From NCBI GenBank assembly GCA_021846065.1, contig JAJZCP010000008.1, positions 1 through 21,138 on the forward strand: 21,138 nt of DNA. The letters are read 5' to 3'. The notes under the pieces were generated by a model, which was not told the DNA's origin, made no database searches, and was given only the letters and a program-made list of their open reading frames with translations. A program made the translations under genes and the position numbers. Shown piece after piece: positions 13,399 to 21,138 of this stretch. Positions within the stretch are counted from its first letter, which is position 1, and each line of letters starts with the position of its first letter. Source of the DNA: Acidobacteriota bacterium. GTDB lineage: Bacteria; Acidobacteriota; Terriglobia; Terriglobales; Acidobacteriaceae.

Positions 13399-14853
13399 GT
13401 GTCTCAATCCCCCGTATCGTACCCCGCTCCATCTCGCGCACTTTCACCTGTCACCATCTGCGTCATTGGGTCCGGCTACGTCGGTCTGGTCGCCGCGGTC
13501 TGCTTTGCTGAAATGGGTCATCGCGTCTTCTGCGTCGATAACAATGAAACCAAAGTCGCCCAGCTTCAGCGCGGTGAAGTTCCCATCTTCGAGGAGCATC
13601 TTCCGCAGATGCTCGCCCGTCACCTGAACGGCGGCGTCACCTTTACCACCGATCTCGCCGAGGGTATCCATCCGGCCGAAGCCGTCTTCATCGCTGTCGG
13701 CACGCCACAGGGCAGCTCCGGTGCCGCCGATCTCTCCTATGTTGAAGCCGTCGTCAGCCAGATTGCCCAGGTGATGAATGGCTACAAGGTCCTTGTGGAA
13801 AAGAGTACCGTTCCCGTCTACACTAACGAGTGGATCACCCGCTGCATGCACCGTCACGGCGTTCCCTCTGATCAATTCGACATCGTCTCCAACCCTGAAT
13901 TTCTCCGCGAAGGCACGGCCATCGGCGATTTCCTTCATCCCGACCGCATCGTTGTCGGAGCCAACAACGATCGCTCCGCGGATCTGCTTCGCCGCATTTA
14001 TGCACCACTGACCGAAGGCAGCTACTATGCGCAGCCCGAGGCCCTGCCCGGTCCCTGTTCCGCCACTCAGCCAGCTACGCTCGTTATCACCTCGGCGCAG
14101 AGCGCGGAGATCATCAAGCACGCCTCCAACGCATTCCTTGCCATGAAGATATCCTTCATCAACGCGGTCGCCAACCTTGCTGAAACCGTGGACGCCAATA
14201 TTGAGGACATCGCTCTGGGCATGGGCCTGGACACGCGTATTGGTCCGCGCTTCCTGCGTGCCGGTCTTGGCTACGGCGGCTCCTGTTTTCCTAAGGATGT
14301 TGCGGCGTTCTCCTGGGTCGCCGAGCAGCAGGGCGTCGATTTCAGCCTGCTCAACGAGGTACGCGCCATCAACGACCGACAGCTCGATCTCTTCTTTGAG
14401 AAGATTCACTCCGCGCTCTGGACCCTGCGCGGCAAAAAGATAGCCGCTCTCGGTCTTGCCTTCAAATCCGATACCGACGATACGCGCGATTCGCCGGCCA
14501 TTGCGCTCATCCGTCGCCTGCTCGACGCCGGCGTCTCCGTCGCCGCCTTCGATCCTGCCGCCATCGAAAGCGCCCAAGGTGTTCTTCCCGCCTCGGACGT
14601 GCTCACCTTCGCAGCCGATCCTTACGCCGCTGCCGAGGGGGCCGATGCCGTCGTCATTCTCACCGAGTGGAAGCAGTTTGCCTCGCTCGATCTCCAACGC
14701 CTCAACCGCGCCCTCAAATTTCCCATCGTCATCGACGGGCGCAATCTCTACGCTCCCTCCATCATGCGCGACCACGGATTCACCTACGTCAGCATCGGCC
14801 GTCCCGCCGTCTATGCTTCCACGCAGGGGCGTCCGCGCAGAAACCCGCTCTGA
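13399..14853 (+). CDS. ugd: UDP-glucose 6-dehydrogenase
   Basis: A 484-residue NAD-dependent enzyme that oxidises UDP-glucose twice to UDP-glucuronate. The N-terminal Rossmann motif is GSGYVG (24-29), VGTP is at 100-103 and STVP at 136-139. SNPEFLREGTA (164-174) follows, then the sugar-binding SAEIIKHASNAF with K240, and the catalytic Cys is C296 in GYGGSCFPKD. The C-terminal UDP-binding domain has GLAFKSDTDDTRDSP. The length is at the upper end of the family, with a 15-residue N-terminal extension before VTICVIG. The start is GTG 13399 with AAGGGAG about 11 bases upstream; there is no ATG upstream of the NAD motif. It is followed 54 bases later by the UDP-glucuronate decarboxylase that uses its product. 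Confidence 0.96.
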   Translation: MSQSPVSYPAPSRALSPVTICVIGSGYVGLVAAVCFAEMGHRVFCVDNNETKVAQLQRGEVPIFEEHLPQMLARHLNGGVTFTTDLAEGIHPAEAVFIAVGTPQGSSGAADLSYVEAVVSQIAQVMNGYKVLVEKSTVPVYTNEWITRCMHRHGVPSDQFDIVSNPEFLREGTAIGDFLHPDRIVVGANNDRSADLLRRIYAPLTEGSYYAQPEALPGPCSATQPATLVITSAQSAEIIKHASNAFLAMKISFINAVANLAETVDANIEDIALGMGLDTRIGPRFLRAGLGYGGSCFPKDVAAFSWVAEQQGVDFSLLNEVRAINDRQLDLFFEKIHSALWTLRGKKIAALGLAFKSDTDDTRDSPAIALIRRLLDAGVSVAAFDPAAIESAQGVLPASDVLTFAADPYAAAEGADAVVILTEWKQFASLDLQRLNRALKFPIVIDGRNLYAPSIMRDHGFTYVSIGRPAVYASTQGRPRRNPL

Positions 14854-14864
14854 ACCCTCAGCCC

Positions 14865-14882
14865 GCCGCGCTATAGCGCGGC
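14865..14882. repeat. 18-bp perfect palindrome between ugd and the decarboxylase gene
   Basis: GCCGCGCTATAGCGCGGC reads the same on both strands. It lies 11 bases after the ugd stop and 25 bases before the next start codon. In RNA it forms a GC-rich stem with a TATA-type loop and no T-run. It may protect the 3' end, attenuate the downstream gene or bind a dimeric protein. Confidence 0.85.
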
Positions 14883-14907
14883 AGCCTTATCGCACGGAGA
14901 TTTTGCT

Positions 14908-15840
14908 TTGCCACAACGCGCACTTGTCACCGGAGCCGCCGGTTTTCTCGGTTCACATCTCACTGACCGTCTGCTGGCAGAGGGCTTCACGGTCCTCGGC
15001 GTCGACAACTTCTCCACAGGGAACCCCGGCAATCTTGCCCATCTTGTTTCGGAGCCCCGCTTCGCTTTCGAGGAGCGTGACATCTGCCAATTCTTCGATC
15101 CCGGTCCCGTCGATTTCGTCTTCAACATGGCTTCGCCGGCCAGCCCGCCCGAGTACCTCCGCCTCGCACTGGAGACCCTCCACGTCGGCAGCATCGGTAC
15201 GGAAAACGCGCTCGCCATCGCCCACAAATACGACGCAGCTTTTCTTCACGCTTCCACCTCGGAGTGTTACGGCGACCCGCTCGTCCATCCTCAGCCCGAG
15301 AGCTACTGGGGCAACGTCAACCCTGTCGGTCCGCGCTCTGTTTACGATGAAGCCAAGCGATTCTCCGAGTCGCTCACCATGGCCTGGCACCGCTACCGCG
15401 GCGTCAACACCCATCTGGTCCGCATCTTCAATACCTACGGTCCGCGCCTGCATCCCTCCGACGGCCGCGTCATCTCCAACTTCGTCATGCAGGCGCTGCG
15501 TGGTGAGCCGCTCACTGTCTACGGCGATGGCTCCCAGACCCGCAGCTTCTGCTTCGTCTCCGACCTCATCGACGGCATCTTTCGCCTCGCCCTCAGTGAC
15601 GAGCACCTGCCCGTCAACATCGGCAACCCGATTGAGTTCACCATCCTCGAATGCGCCCAGGCCGTGCTCGAAGTCACCGGTTCGGCCAGCACGCTCACTT
15701 TCGCACAGCTTCCGCAGGATGATCCCACGCGCCGCCAGCCTGACATCACCCGCGCCCGCTCCATCCTTGACTGGGAGCCGAAAATCAGCCTTCGCGAAGG
15801 ACTCACACTTTCGCTCGACTTCTTCCGTTCACAGCTTTAA
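14908..15840 (+). CDS. UDP-glucuronate decarboxylase (UDP-xylose synthase)
   Basis: A 310-residue extended SDR that converts UDP-glucuronate to UDP-xylose with enzyme-bound NAD. The cofactor motif is GAAGFLGSH (9-17), then [10 protein letters not shown] (74-83), STSECYGDP (116-124), the catalytic Y146-x3-K150 (YDEAK), FNTYGPR (174-180) and RRQPDI (275-280). SPASPxxY and the T/S-E-Y stretch are hallmarks of this enzyme rather than of UDP-glucose epimerase or dTDP-glucose dehydratase. The start is TTG 14908: GGAGA lies eight bases upstream and the first residues lead straight into the Rossmann strand. It follows ugd on the same strand, so the pair makes UDP-xylose for glycan synthesis. The TTG start may keep its level below that of ugd. 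Confidence 0.92.
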   Translation: MPQRALVTGAAGFLGSHLTDRLLAEGFTVLGVDNFSTGNPGNLAHLVSEPRFAFEERDICQFFDPGPVDFVFNMASPASPPEYLRLALETLHVGSIGTENALAIAHKYDAAFLHASTSECYGDPLVHPQPESYWGNVNPVGPRSVYDEAKRFSESLTMAWHRYRGVNTHLVRIFNTYGPRLHPSDGRVISNFVMQALRGEPLTVYGDGSQTRSFCFVSDLIDGIFRLALSDEHLPVNIGNPIEFTILECAQAVLEVTGSASTLTFAQLPQDDPTRRQPDITRARSILDWEPKISLREGLTLSLDFFRSQL

Positions 15841-15865
15841 GCCGAATGCGAGGATGCAGTCGGCT
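15840..15865. terminator. hairpin between convergent genes
   Basis: AGCCGA (15840-15845) and TCGGCT (15860-15865) pair perfectly, and after one mismatch TGC/GCA extends the stem around a six-base loop. It fills the 23-base gap between the ends of the UDP-xylose synthase and permease genes and touches both stop codons. There is no T-run. It is placed to serve both convergent transcripts. Confidence 0.5.
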
Positions 15866-17273
15866 AGGATCCGGCGGGCACGATTCGCTGCTTCAACCAG
15901 GCAAACAGCGGCAGCCCGGCCAGAATCAGCGCCGTGCCCATCAGCGACCCCCGTAGATTTCCCGCGAAGCTGGCCACCAGTACCACAGCCGCGCAGAGCA
16001 CAAACGCAGCCGGAACCAACGGGTATCCCCACACTCGATATGGGCGCGCAGCCTGGGGCTGTTGCCGCCGGTACCAGAAGACCGTCGTCGCCGTCAGCAT
16101 ATAAAACAGCCACTCGGCAAAGACCGCCAGCTCGAACAACTGCTGAAACCGCCCCAGTACCAGCAGCAGCACGCTCGACAGCGACGCCTGCACCACCAGC
16201 GAGAACGAAGGGCTTTGAAAACGCGGATGAACCTCTGCAAAGCGCCGGAAAAACAGTCCGTCCCGCGCCGCCGCAAAGGGCACTCTCGCGCCGGACATGA
16301 TCGTCCCGTTCAGCGTCACAAAGATACTCAGCGCCATAGCGGAGGCCACCAGCGCCGCGCCACCCGGTCCGGCCACCACGGCCAGCGCCGTCACCGCCGG
16401 CCTCGGCGTTGCCGCAATCGCCGCCGCAGGCAGCACATACTGGATCGCCGCATTCGTCGCCATGAAGAGCGCGCCCACGATCCCCAGCCCGCCAATCAGC
16501 GCCACCGGAAGCGCCCGCTCCGGGCGCTTCACCTCGCCGGCCACCATCGTCAGGTCGTTCCAACCGTCATAGGCCCACAGCGTTGCAATCAGCGCGATCA
16601 TGAAACCCTTCGCCGTCGCCGGAAATCCGCCGCTCATCGCATGCGGCAACCCTGTGGCAAAGTTTCCCCAGGCTCCATGCACATACCCGAAGCAGAACCC
16701 CACCACCGTGAGGATGAGCGCAGCCTTCAGCACCGTAAATACCACCTGAAAATCCCCGGCCTTTTTGATTCCCAGATAGTTGAGCCAGGTAATCAGCCAC
16801 GTCACGGCGATGGCGAAGACCTGCGACCACTCCACAGGCAGCGGTCCGCCCACTGCTTGTGTGTCCAACCAGTGAAAAGCCGCGAAGATCCCCAGCGTCC
16901 GCGCCAGCCCTGTCGTCACCGAGGCGATCGACGCCGGTTTCGCAACCGCAAACCACGTCCACATGTACAGAAATCCCGTGCGGTCGCCGTAGGCTCCGCG
17001 CAGATACACATACTCGCCGCCTGCGTAAGGCATCATCGCGCCAAGCTCGGCATAGGTCATCGCGCCAAAGAGCGACAGCAGCCCACCCACCACCCACGCC
17101 GCATACACCAGCGCCGACGAGCCGACCGCCTGCATCATCTCCGCCGGCACCAGAAAAATCCCGCTGCCGATGATCGTTCCCACCACGATTGCCGTTGCGT
17201 GGCTTGTTCCCAGCACGCGCGGCAGCGTTGCTCCACCGCCTTCCGGCTCGCTCAGACTCGTTGTCTCACGCAT
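15864..17273 (-). CDS. APC-superfamily amino acid permease
   Basis: A 469-residue membrane protein with about twelve hydrophobic segments. GTIIGSGIF (32-40) in the first helix is the substrate-binding signature of the amino acid-polyamine-organocation superfamily. AELGAMMPYAGGEYVYLRGA after helix 2 and an unwound helix 6 region with WAYDGWNDL suggest the LAT-like branch, as in bacterial SteT-type serine/threonine exchangers. The substrate cannot be fixed from sequence. ATG 17273 has GGGG seven to eight bases upstream. It starts 68 bases after the CPBP gene on the same strand, so it could be read through from uvrA and the CPBP gene, but no functional link is evident. Confidence 0.92.
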   Translation of the reverse strand: MRETTSLSEPEGGGATLPRVLGTSHATAIVVGTIIGSGIFLVPAEMMQAVGSSALVYAAWVVGGLLSLFGAMTYAELGAMMPYAGGEYVYLRGAYGDRTGFLYMWTWFAVAKPASIASVTTGLARTLGIFAAFHWLDTQAVGGPLPVEWSQVFAIAVTWLITWLNYLGIKKAGDFQVVFTVLKAALILTVVGFCFGYVHGAWGNFATGLPHAMSGGFPATAKGFMIALIATLWAYDGWNDLTMVAGEVKRPERALPVALIGGLGIVGALFMATNAAIQYVLPAAAIAATPRPAVTALAVVAGPGGAALVASAMALSIFVTLNGTIMSGARVPFAAARDGLFFRRFAEVHPRFQSPSFSLVVQASLSSVLLLVLGRFQQLFELAVFAEWLFYMLTATTVFWYRRQQPQAARPYRVWGYPLVPAAFVLCAAVVLVASFAGNLRGSLMGTALILAGLPLFAWLKQRIVPAGS

Positions 17274-17341
17274 CGTTCCCCAGAGACTATCACGCTCCGT
17301 CCCGACTCCACGATATCGGCGCCGTCAAAGCAACCCCGACT

Positions 17342-18346
17342 TCACTGCAACCGCTCGAGGTGGCGAAACCCCTCCGACTGCACCAGCATTGCCGCAAAGA
17401 GCAGAAAGTTGTAGCATGCATGGACGGTCATGCTTGCCGCCAGCGACCGCGTCCGCAGCCGCACCGCGCACAGCACCAGGCTCACTCCATACAGCAGGCT
17501 CAGCGGTCCCCACGCATGGCTCACCTGGGCCGCGTGCATTAGCGCAAACGGAACGCTGGCCACCATCGCCGCAAAGACCATCGCACCCTGGCTCCACACA
17601 GGGAATCCCTCCGCATCCACCCCGCGTGAAGCTCGTCTCGTCAGCCGCTCACCAGCCCACTCCCATGCCGTGGCCAGCGCGGGCACCAGAAATCCTCGAA
17701 AGATCATCTCCTCGAAAAACGGTGCCGCCGTCACTCCAAACGCAAACAGCAGCCAAGCATCGGCTGCCGTCGTGAACATTCTGTCGATCGGCGCATGCTG
17801 CGGGAAGGGAAGCAGCGCGTTGCCCAGTGCGGCCATCACATCGCAGGCCACGGCCACCACCACCAACTGCTTCACCAATCCTGCAGCTACCCTCGGACGC
17901 CACTGCAATCCCTCCATCAGCCCGCGTCCCCACATCGTCCGATAGATCGGCACCGCAGCCGCCATCGCGATCATATAAATTCCCAGTTGCGACCCCAGCG
18001 CAACCCGCGTATTTGCCAGCAACGACGCTGTATCCCGCCACCCGAACCAGTGCAGCTTCAGTCCCAGCGCGATCAGTCCGATCATTGTCACCAGACCCAT
18101 CCCGAGCAGCAGAAGAAACACCATCGCATCCGCCGCATTTGGAATCCGATGGACCGGCGCTCGGTAGCTCAGCCACCCCGGCTCATCGGCCGACCCCGCC
18201 GCACCCGTCTCCGGATCGATCGTCGGCTCGTCGGGTATTTCCGCCTGCATTGGGTCCATATTGGCTGGCTCCAAACTCGCAGGTTTCAGGCTAATAGGTT
18301 CCACGCTCCTGCTGGATTCCATGTCCATCGGGTCCGCGTCGTTCAT
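17342..18346 (-). CDS. CPBP family intramembrane metalloprotease
   Basis: A 334-residue membrane protein of the CPBP (CAAX protease and bacteriocin-processing, ABI) family. The catalytic motifs are present: FEEMIFRG (201-208, with E202/E203), FALMH (267-271) and HACYN (299-303). At least six hydrophobic segments begin near residue 73. The first 65 residues are hydrophilic, acidic and probably disordered, with a period-five repeat ([15 protein letters not shown]). Substrate and role are unknown. ATG 18346 overlaps the uvrA stop as ATGA, with AAAGG seven to eight bases upstream, so translation is coupled to uvrA. The frame runs open to 18529, but that part lies inside uvrA and has no family similarity. 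Confidence 0.9.
   Translation of the reverse strand: MNDADPMDMESSRSVEPISLKPASLEPANMDPMQAEIPDEPTIDPETGAAGSADEPGWLSYRAPVHRIPNAADAMVFLLLLGMGLVTMIGLIALGLKLHWFGWRDTASLLANTRVALGSQLGIYMIAMAAAVPIYRTMWGRGLMEGLQWRPRVAAGLVKQLVVVAVACDVMAALGNALLPFPQHAPIDRMFTTAADAWLLFAFGVTAAPFFEEMIFRGFLVPALATAWEWAGERLTRRASRGVDAEGFPVWSQGAMVFAAMVASVPFALMHAAQVSHAWGPLSLLYGVSLVLCAVRLRTRSLAASMTVHACYNFLLFAAMLVQSEGFRHLERLQ
18251..18295 (-). repeat. three-unit pentapeptide repeat in the CPBP protein N-terminus
   Basis: Three successive 15-base units encode [10 protein letters not shown] and ANMDP (residues 18-32), preceded by a partial SVEP unit. The units have diverged in DNA sequence. They lie in the predicted disordered cytoplasmic tail. 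Confidence 0.6.
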
Positions 18347-21138
18347 TCCTTCGCCTTTCCGCGTCGTCCTGGCGTTCTGTCTCTGCTCCGGGCTGCGTTC
18401 TTTCTGCATGCTTCCGGCCTCCCGGCTTGTCCCTCGATCTCCGCCTGGGGTTCGTTCGTCACCTCTTCCGGCGCGCCATGAACAGAAAAATATCTCCGCA
18501 GAAACGCTCCCGTATGGGACTCCACGCACCGCGCCACCTCCAGCGGACGACCCTCCGCCACCACGTGTCCGCCACCTGCACCACCCTCTGGTCCCATATC
18601 TACAATCCAGTCCGCATTCCGGATCACGTCCAGATTATGTTCGATCATCACCACAGAATTGCCGTGATCTGTTAGTCGGTGTAACACCTCCAGCAGCTTC
18701 CGCACGTCGTCGAAATGCAGCCCCGTCGTCGGCTCGTCCAGCAGATAGACCGTCCGCCCCGTCTGCCGCTTCGACAGCTCCCGCGCCAGCTTCATCCGCT
18801 GCGCCTCGCCGCCGGAGAGCGTCGTCGCGCTCTGCCCCAGGTGAATATATCCCAGGCCTACATCCACCAGCGTCTCCAGCTTCTGTCGCAACTGCGGCAC
18901 GTCACCCATCGCCTCCAGCGCATCCTCGATCGTCAGCTCGAGTGCATCGGCGATCGACAATCCCTTGAACCGTACCGCCAGTGTCTCCTGGTTATACCGC
19001 TTTCCCCCACAGACCTCGCACTGCACGTACACATCCGGCAGAAAGTTCATCTCAATCCGCCGCTGCCCGTCGCCCTGGCAGGCTTCGCATCGTCCGCCCG
19101 CCACGTTGAAGCTGAAGCGTCCCGCCTTGTATCCCCGCTCCCGCGACTCCGGCAGCATCGCATACAGCTCTCGCAGCGGGGTAAACAACTGCGTGTACGT
19201 CGCTGGATTCGAGCGCGGCGTCCTGCCAATCGGCGACTGGTCGATGCGGATCACTTTGTCCACCTGTTCCAGTCCGTCCAGTCCGTCGTGATTGCCTGGC
19301 TCCTCACGCGATCCATAGATCCTCTGCGCCAGCGCCCGATACAGGATGTCGTTGACCAGCGTGCTCTTCCCACTGCCGCTCACCCCCGTCACCACCGTCA
19401 TCACGCCCAGCGGAATCCGCGCTGTCGCCTCCTTCAGATTGTGTTCCCGCGCGCCGGTCACCGTCAGCCAGCGTCCGGTCAGCCGCCGCGGCTGCGCCCG
19501 GTGCAGAATGCTTTTCTTCCCGCTCAGGTACTGCCCGGTCAGCGACTCCGGAACAGCCATTATCTCCGCCGGAGTTCCCTGGGCCACCACTGTGCCGCCC
19601 AGCCTTCCGGCACCCGGTCCCAAGTCCAGCACATAATCCGCCGCGCGAATCGTATCCTCGTCGTGCTCCACGACCAGCACCGTATTCCCCAGGTCGCGCA
19701 GCCGCATCAGCGCTTCAATCAGCCGCTGATTGTCCCTCTGGTGCAGTCCAATCGAAGGCTCGTCCAGAACATACAGCACGCCCCGCAGCCGCGATCCGAT
19801 CTGAGTCGCCAGCCGTATCCGCTGGCCCTCCCCGCCGCTCAAGGTCGCTGCGCTCCGGTCCAGGGTCAGATATCCCAGCCCCACTCCCACCAGAAACTCC
19901 AGCCGCTCCACCACCTCGCGCCGGATCCGCTCCGCCACCATCGCCTCGCGCACCGTAAACTCCAGCCCGCGTCCCACCTCCACCGCCTGTTCCAGAGGAA
20001 GCGCCGTAAACTCCCCGATCGACCGTCCGCCCACCGTCACCGCGAGCGATTCCGGCCTCAGCCGCTGTCCTTTGCAGGCCTTGCACACCGTCGCGGTCAT
20101 ATACGCCATCATCGACTCGCGGTACGTCTCGCCTCTGACATCCTCCAGGCTCTCCCTCAGGTACTCAAGAATGCCGTGAAAGCCCGTTCGGGAAGACTCG
20201 CCGCGCGGTGGCCCGTATACCAGAATGTGTTGATGTCGGTTTGGCAACAGCTCAAACGGCTTCTTCAGATCGATCCCGTACTGCTTCGCCGCAAGGTGAA
20301 TCAGCTTCACCAGATACTGCGACGCCGATCCCGGCCCCAGTCCACCATCCAGCAGCGGCTTGGACCAATCGACAATGACCTTGGCTGGGTCGAAGTCATA
20401 GAGCGACCCCAGCCCGTGGCACTCCTCACACGCTCCATACGTTGAGTTGAAGCTGAAGCTCCTCGGCTCCAGCTTCGGCACGTCCAGCCCGCAATCCGGA
20501 CACGCCATCGAGGTCGAAAACAACTGTTCCTCTCGCCGTTCGCCCGTCCCCGTCGCCACAATCACCAGCCCGTCGGCCATCTGCAGCGCGCGCGTCACCG
20601 CCGTCTCCAGCCGTTTTTCCGCGCCTGCTTTCAGCGCAATCCGATCCACCACCGCTTCGATTGTGTGATTCTTCCGCCGGTCCAGCAGCACGGTCTCCGC
20701 CAGGTCGCGCATCTCTCCGTCGATCCTCGCCCGGAACCCTTGCCGGTCGAGCTCCTCCAGCATCTCGCGAAATTCTCCCTTGCGTCCTCGCACCACCGGA
20801 GCCATCACCGTCACTCGCTGCGCCTCGCCGCCTTCCATGCCGACGCTGAGCACGCGCTGCACAATCTGCTCCGCCGTCTGCCGAGAAATCAGCCGCCCGC
20901 AATTGGGGCAATGCGGCACTCCCACCGAGGCATACAGCAGCCGCAGATAGTCGTACACCTCCGTAATCGTTCCCACGGTAGAGCGCGGACTCCGGCTGGT
21001 GGTCTTCTGCTCAATCGAAATCGCCGGACTCAGCCCTTCGATCGCATCCACATCCGGCCGCTCGATCTGGTCCAGAAACTGCCGCGCATACGCCGACAGC
21101 GTCTCCACATACCGCCTCTGCCCCTCGGCATAGATCGT
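18343..21138 (-). CDS. uvrA: excinuclease ABC subunit UvrA (5' end outside window)
   Basis: The DNA-damage sensor of nucleotide excision repair, an ATPase with two ABC modules that loads UvrB. The visible part is 931 codons and begins [20 protein letters not shown], so about 40-50 N-terminal residues with the first Walker A lie beyond the right edge. Seen in fragment numbering: zinc cysteines C213/C216/C237/C240, first signature LSGGEGQ (433-439), Walker B YVLDEP (456-461), second Walker A GVSGSGKS (585-592), second zinc finger C684/C687/C707/C710, second signature LSGGEAQ (774-780) and YLLDEP (798-803). After the usual C-terminus near FLRRYF there is an extra tail of about 47 residues, acidic then strongly basic. 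Its stop overlaps the CPBP start by four bases. Confidence 0.98.
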   Translation of the reverse strand, partial: TIYAEGQRRYVETLSAYARQFLDQIERPDVDAIEGLSPAISIEQKTTSRSPRSTVGTITEVYDYLRLLYASVGVPHCPNCGRLISRQTAEQIVQRVLSVGMEGGEAQRVTVMAPVVRGRKGEFREMLEELDRQGFRARIDGEMRDLAETVLLDRRKNHTIEAVVDRIALKAGAEKRLETAVTRALQMADGLVIVATGTGERREEQLFSTSMACPDCGLDVPKLEPRSFSFNSTYGACEECHGLGSLYDFDPAKVIVDWSKPLLDGGLGPGSASQYLVKLIHLAAKQYGIDLKKPFELLPNRHQHILVYGPPRGESSRTGFHGILEYLRESLEDVRGETYRESMMAYMTATVCKACKGQRLRPESLAVTVGGRSIGEFTALPLEQAVEVGRGLEFTVREAMVAERIRREVVERLEFLVGVGLGYLTLDRSAATLSGGEGQRIRLATQIGSRLRGVLYVLDEPSIGLHQRDNQRLIEALMRLRDLGNTVLVVEHDEDTIRAADYVLDLGPGAGRLGGTVVAQGTPAEIMAVPESLTGQYLSGKKSILHRAQPRRLTGRWLTVTGAREHNLKEATARIPLGVMTVVTGVSGSGKSTLVNDILYRALAQRIYGSREEPGNHDGLDGLEQVDKVIRIDQSPIGRTPRSNPATYTQLFTPLRELYAMLPESRERGYKAGRFSFNVAGGRCEACQGDGQRRIEMNFLPDVYVQCEVCGGKRYNQETLAVRFKGLSIADALELTIEDALEAMGDVPQLRQKLETLVDVGLGYIHLGQSATTLSGGEAQRMKLARELSKRQTGRTVYLLDEPTTGLHFDDVRKLLEVLHRLTDHGNSVVMIEHNLDVIRNADWIVDMGPEGGAGGGHVVAEGRPLEVARCVESHTGAFLRRYFSVHGAPEEVTNEPQAEIEGQAGRPEACRKNAARSRDRTPGRRGKAKE

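Noticed and set aside
13444..14775. 443-codon minus-strand open frame opposite ugd
   Set aside because: The UDP-glucose dehydrogenase on the plus strand has all catalytic motifs; this frame has none.
14456..16300. 614-codon plus-strand open frame across ugd, the decarboxylase and the permease
   Set aside because: It runs out of frame through three well-supported genes, and its Ser/Pro/Arg-rich translation has no recognisable domain.
18715..20445. 576-codon plus-strand open frame opposite uvrA
   Set aside because: Antisense shadow of uvrA with an Arg/Gln/His-biased, domainless translation and no ribosome-binding site.
21106..21108. GTG as a possible uvrA start
   Set aside because: The frame continues upstream to the window edge with conserved UvrA residues ([10 protein letters not shown]), so this codon is an internal valine.

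Overview
The window is 21.1 kb of GC-rich bacterial chromosome with no rRNA, tRNA, CRISPR array or intact mobile element. The gene content suggests a soil-type Acidobacteriota, close to Terriglobia/Acidobacteriaceae. This rests on the style of the cytochrome c maturation genes, the carboxypeptidase-regulatory-like protein, the small beta-barrel protein and the codon use; it is an inference, not a database result. Fourteen of the 17 genes, including the two cut by the window edges, lie on the minus strand. The plus strand is C-rich throughout, even inside the plus-strand genes, which fits the minus strand being the replication leading strand.

Layout, left to right. An AT-richer 3' fragment of an unidentified plus-strand gene occupies 2-148. 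A six-gene minus-strand operon (5821 down to 253) encodes CcmF heme lyase, a cysteine-rich CcmH-like protein, a short CcmI-like membrane protein, an exported carboxypeptidase-regulatory-like protein with a second CcmI-like tail, a DUF4149 membrane protein and a ZIP metal transporter. Start-stop overlaps and short gaps tie most of it together. Next on the same strand are a stand-alone receiver-like protein that has lost its phospho-acceptor Asp and conserved Lys (6099-6479), UvrB (6609-8600) and an SDR oxidoreductase (8706-9449).

A plus-strand SDR (9657-10451) closely resembles D-xylose 1-dehydrogenases of the Caulobacter XylB type and may be translated from a leaderless mRNA. Back on the minus strand come a small three-helix membrane protein, a WecG/TagA/CpsF glycosyltransferase, an outer-membrane beta-barrel protein and an HD-domain phosphohydrolase. 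The plus-strand pair UDP-glucose 6-dehydrogenase and UDP-glucuronate decarboxylase (13399-15840) converts UDP-glucose to UDP-xylose via UDP-glucuronate. With the nearby glycosyltransferase this suggests extracellular polysaccharide synthesis. The right end, on the minus strand, holds an APC amino acid permease, a CPBP-family membrane protease and UvrA, which runs off the window. UvrA and UvrB therefore sit about 9.7 kb apart on the same strand.

Most genes are ordinary housekeeping or accessory genes and I see no convincing new defence or mobile system. The points worth a second look are the variant cytochrome c maturation operon, the degenerate receiver protein, a 17-bp perfect inverted repeat inside a coding region, an 18-bp palindrome between the two UDP-sugar genes, hairpins that repeatedly straddle stop codons without a U-tract, and paired repeats upstream of small genes.
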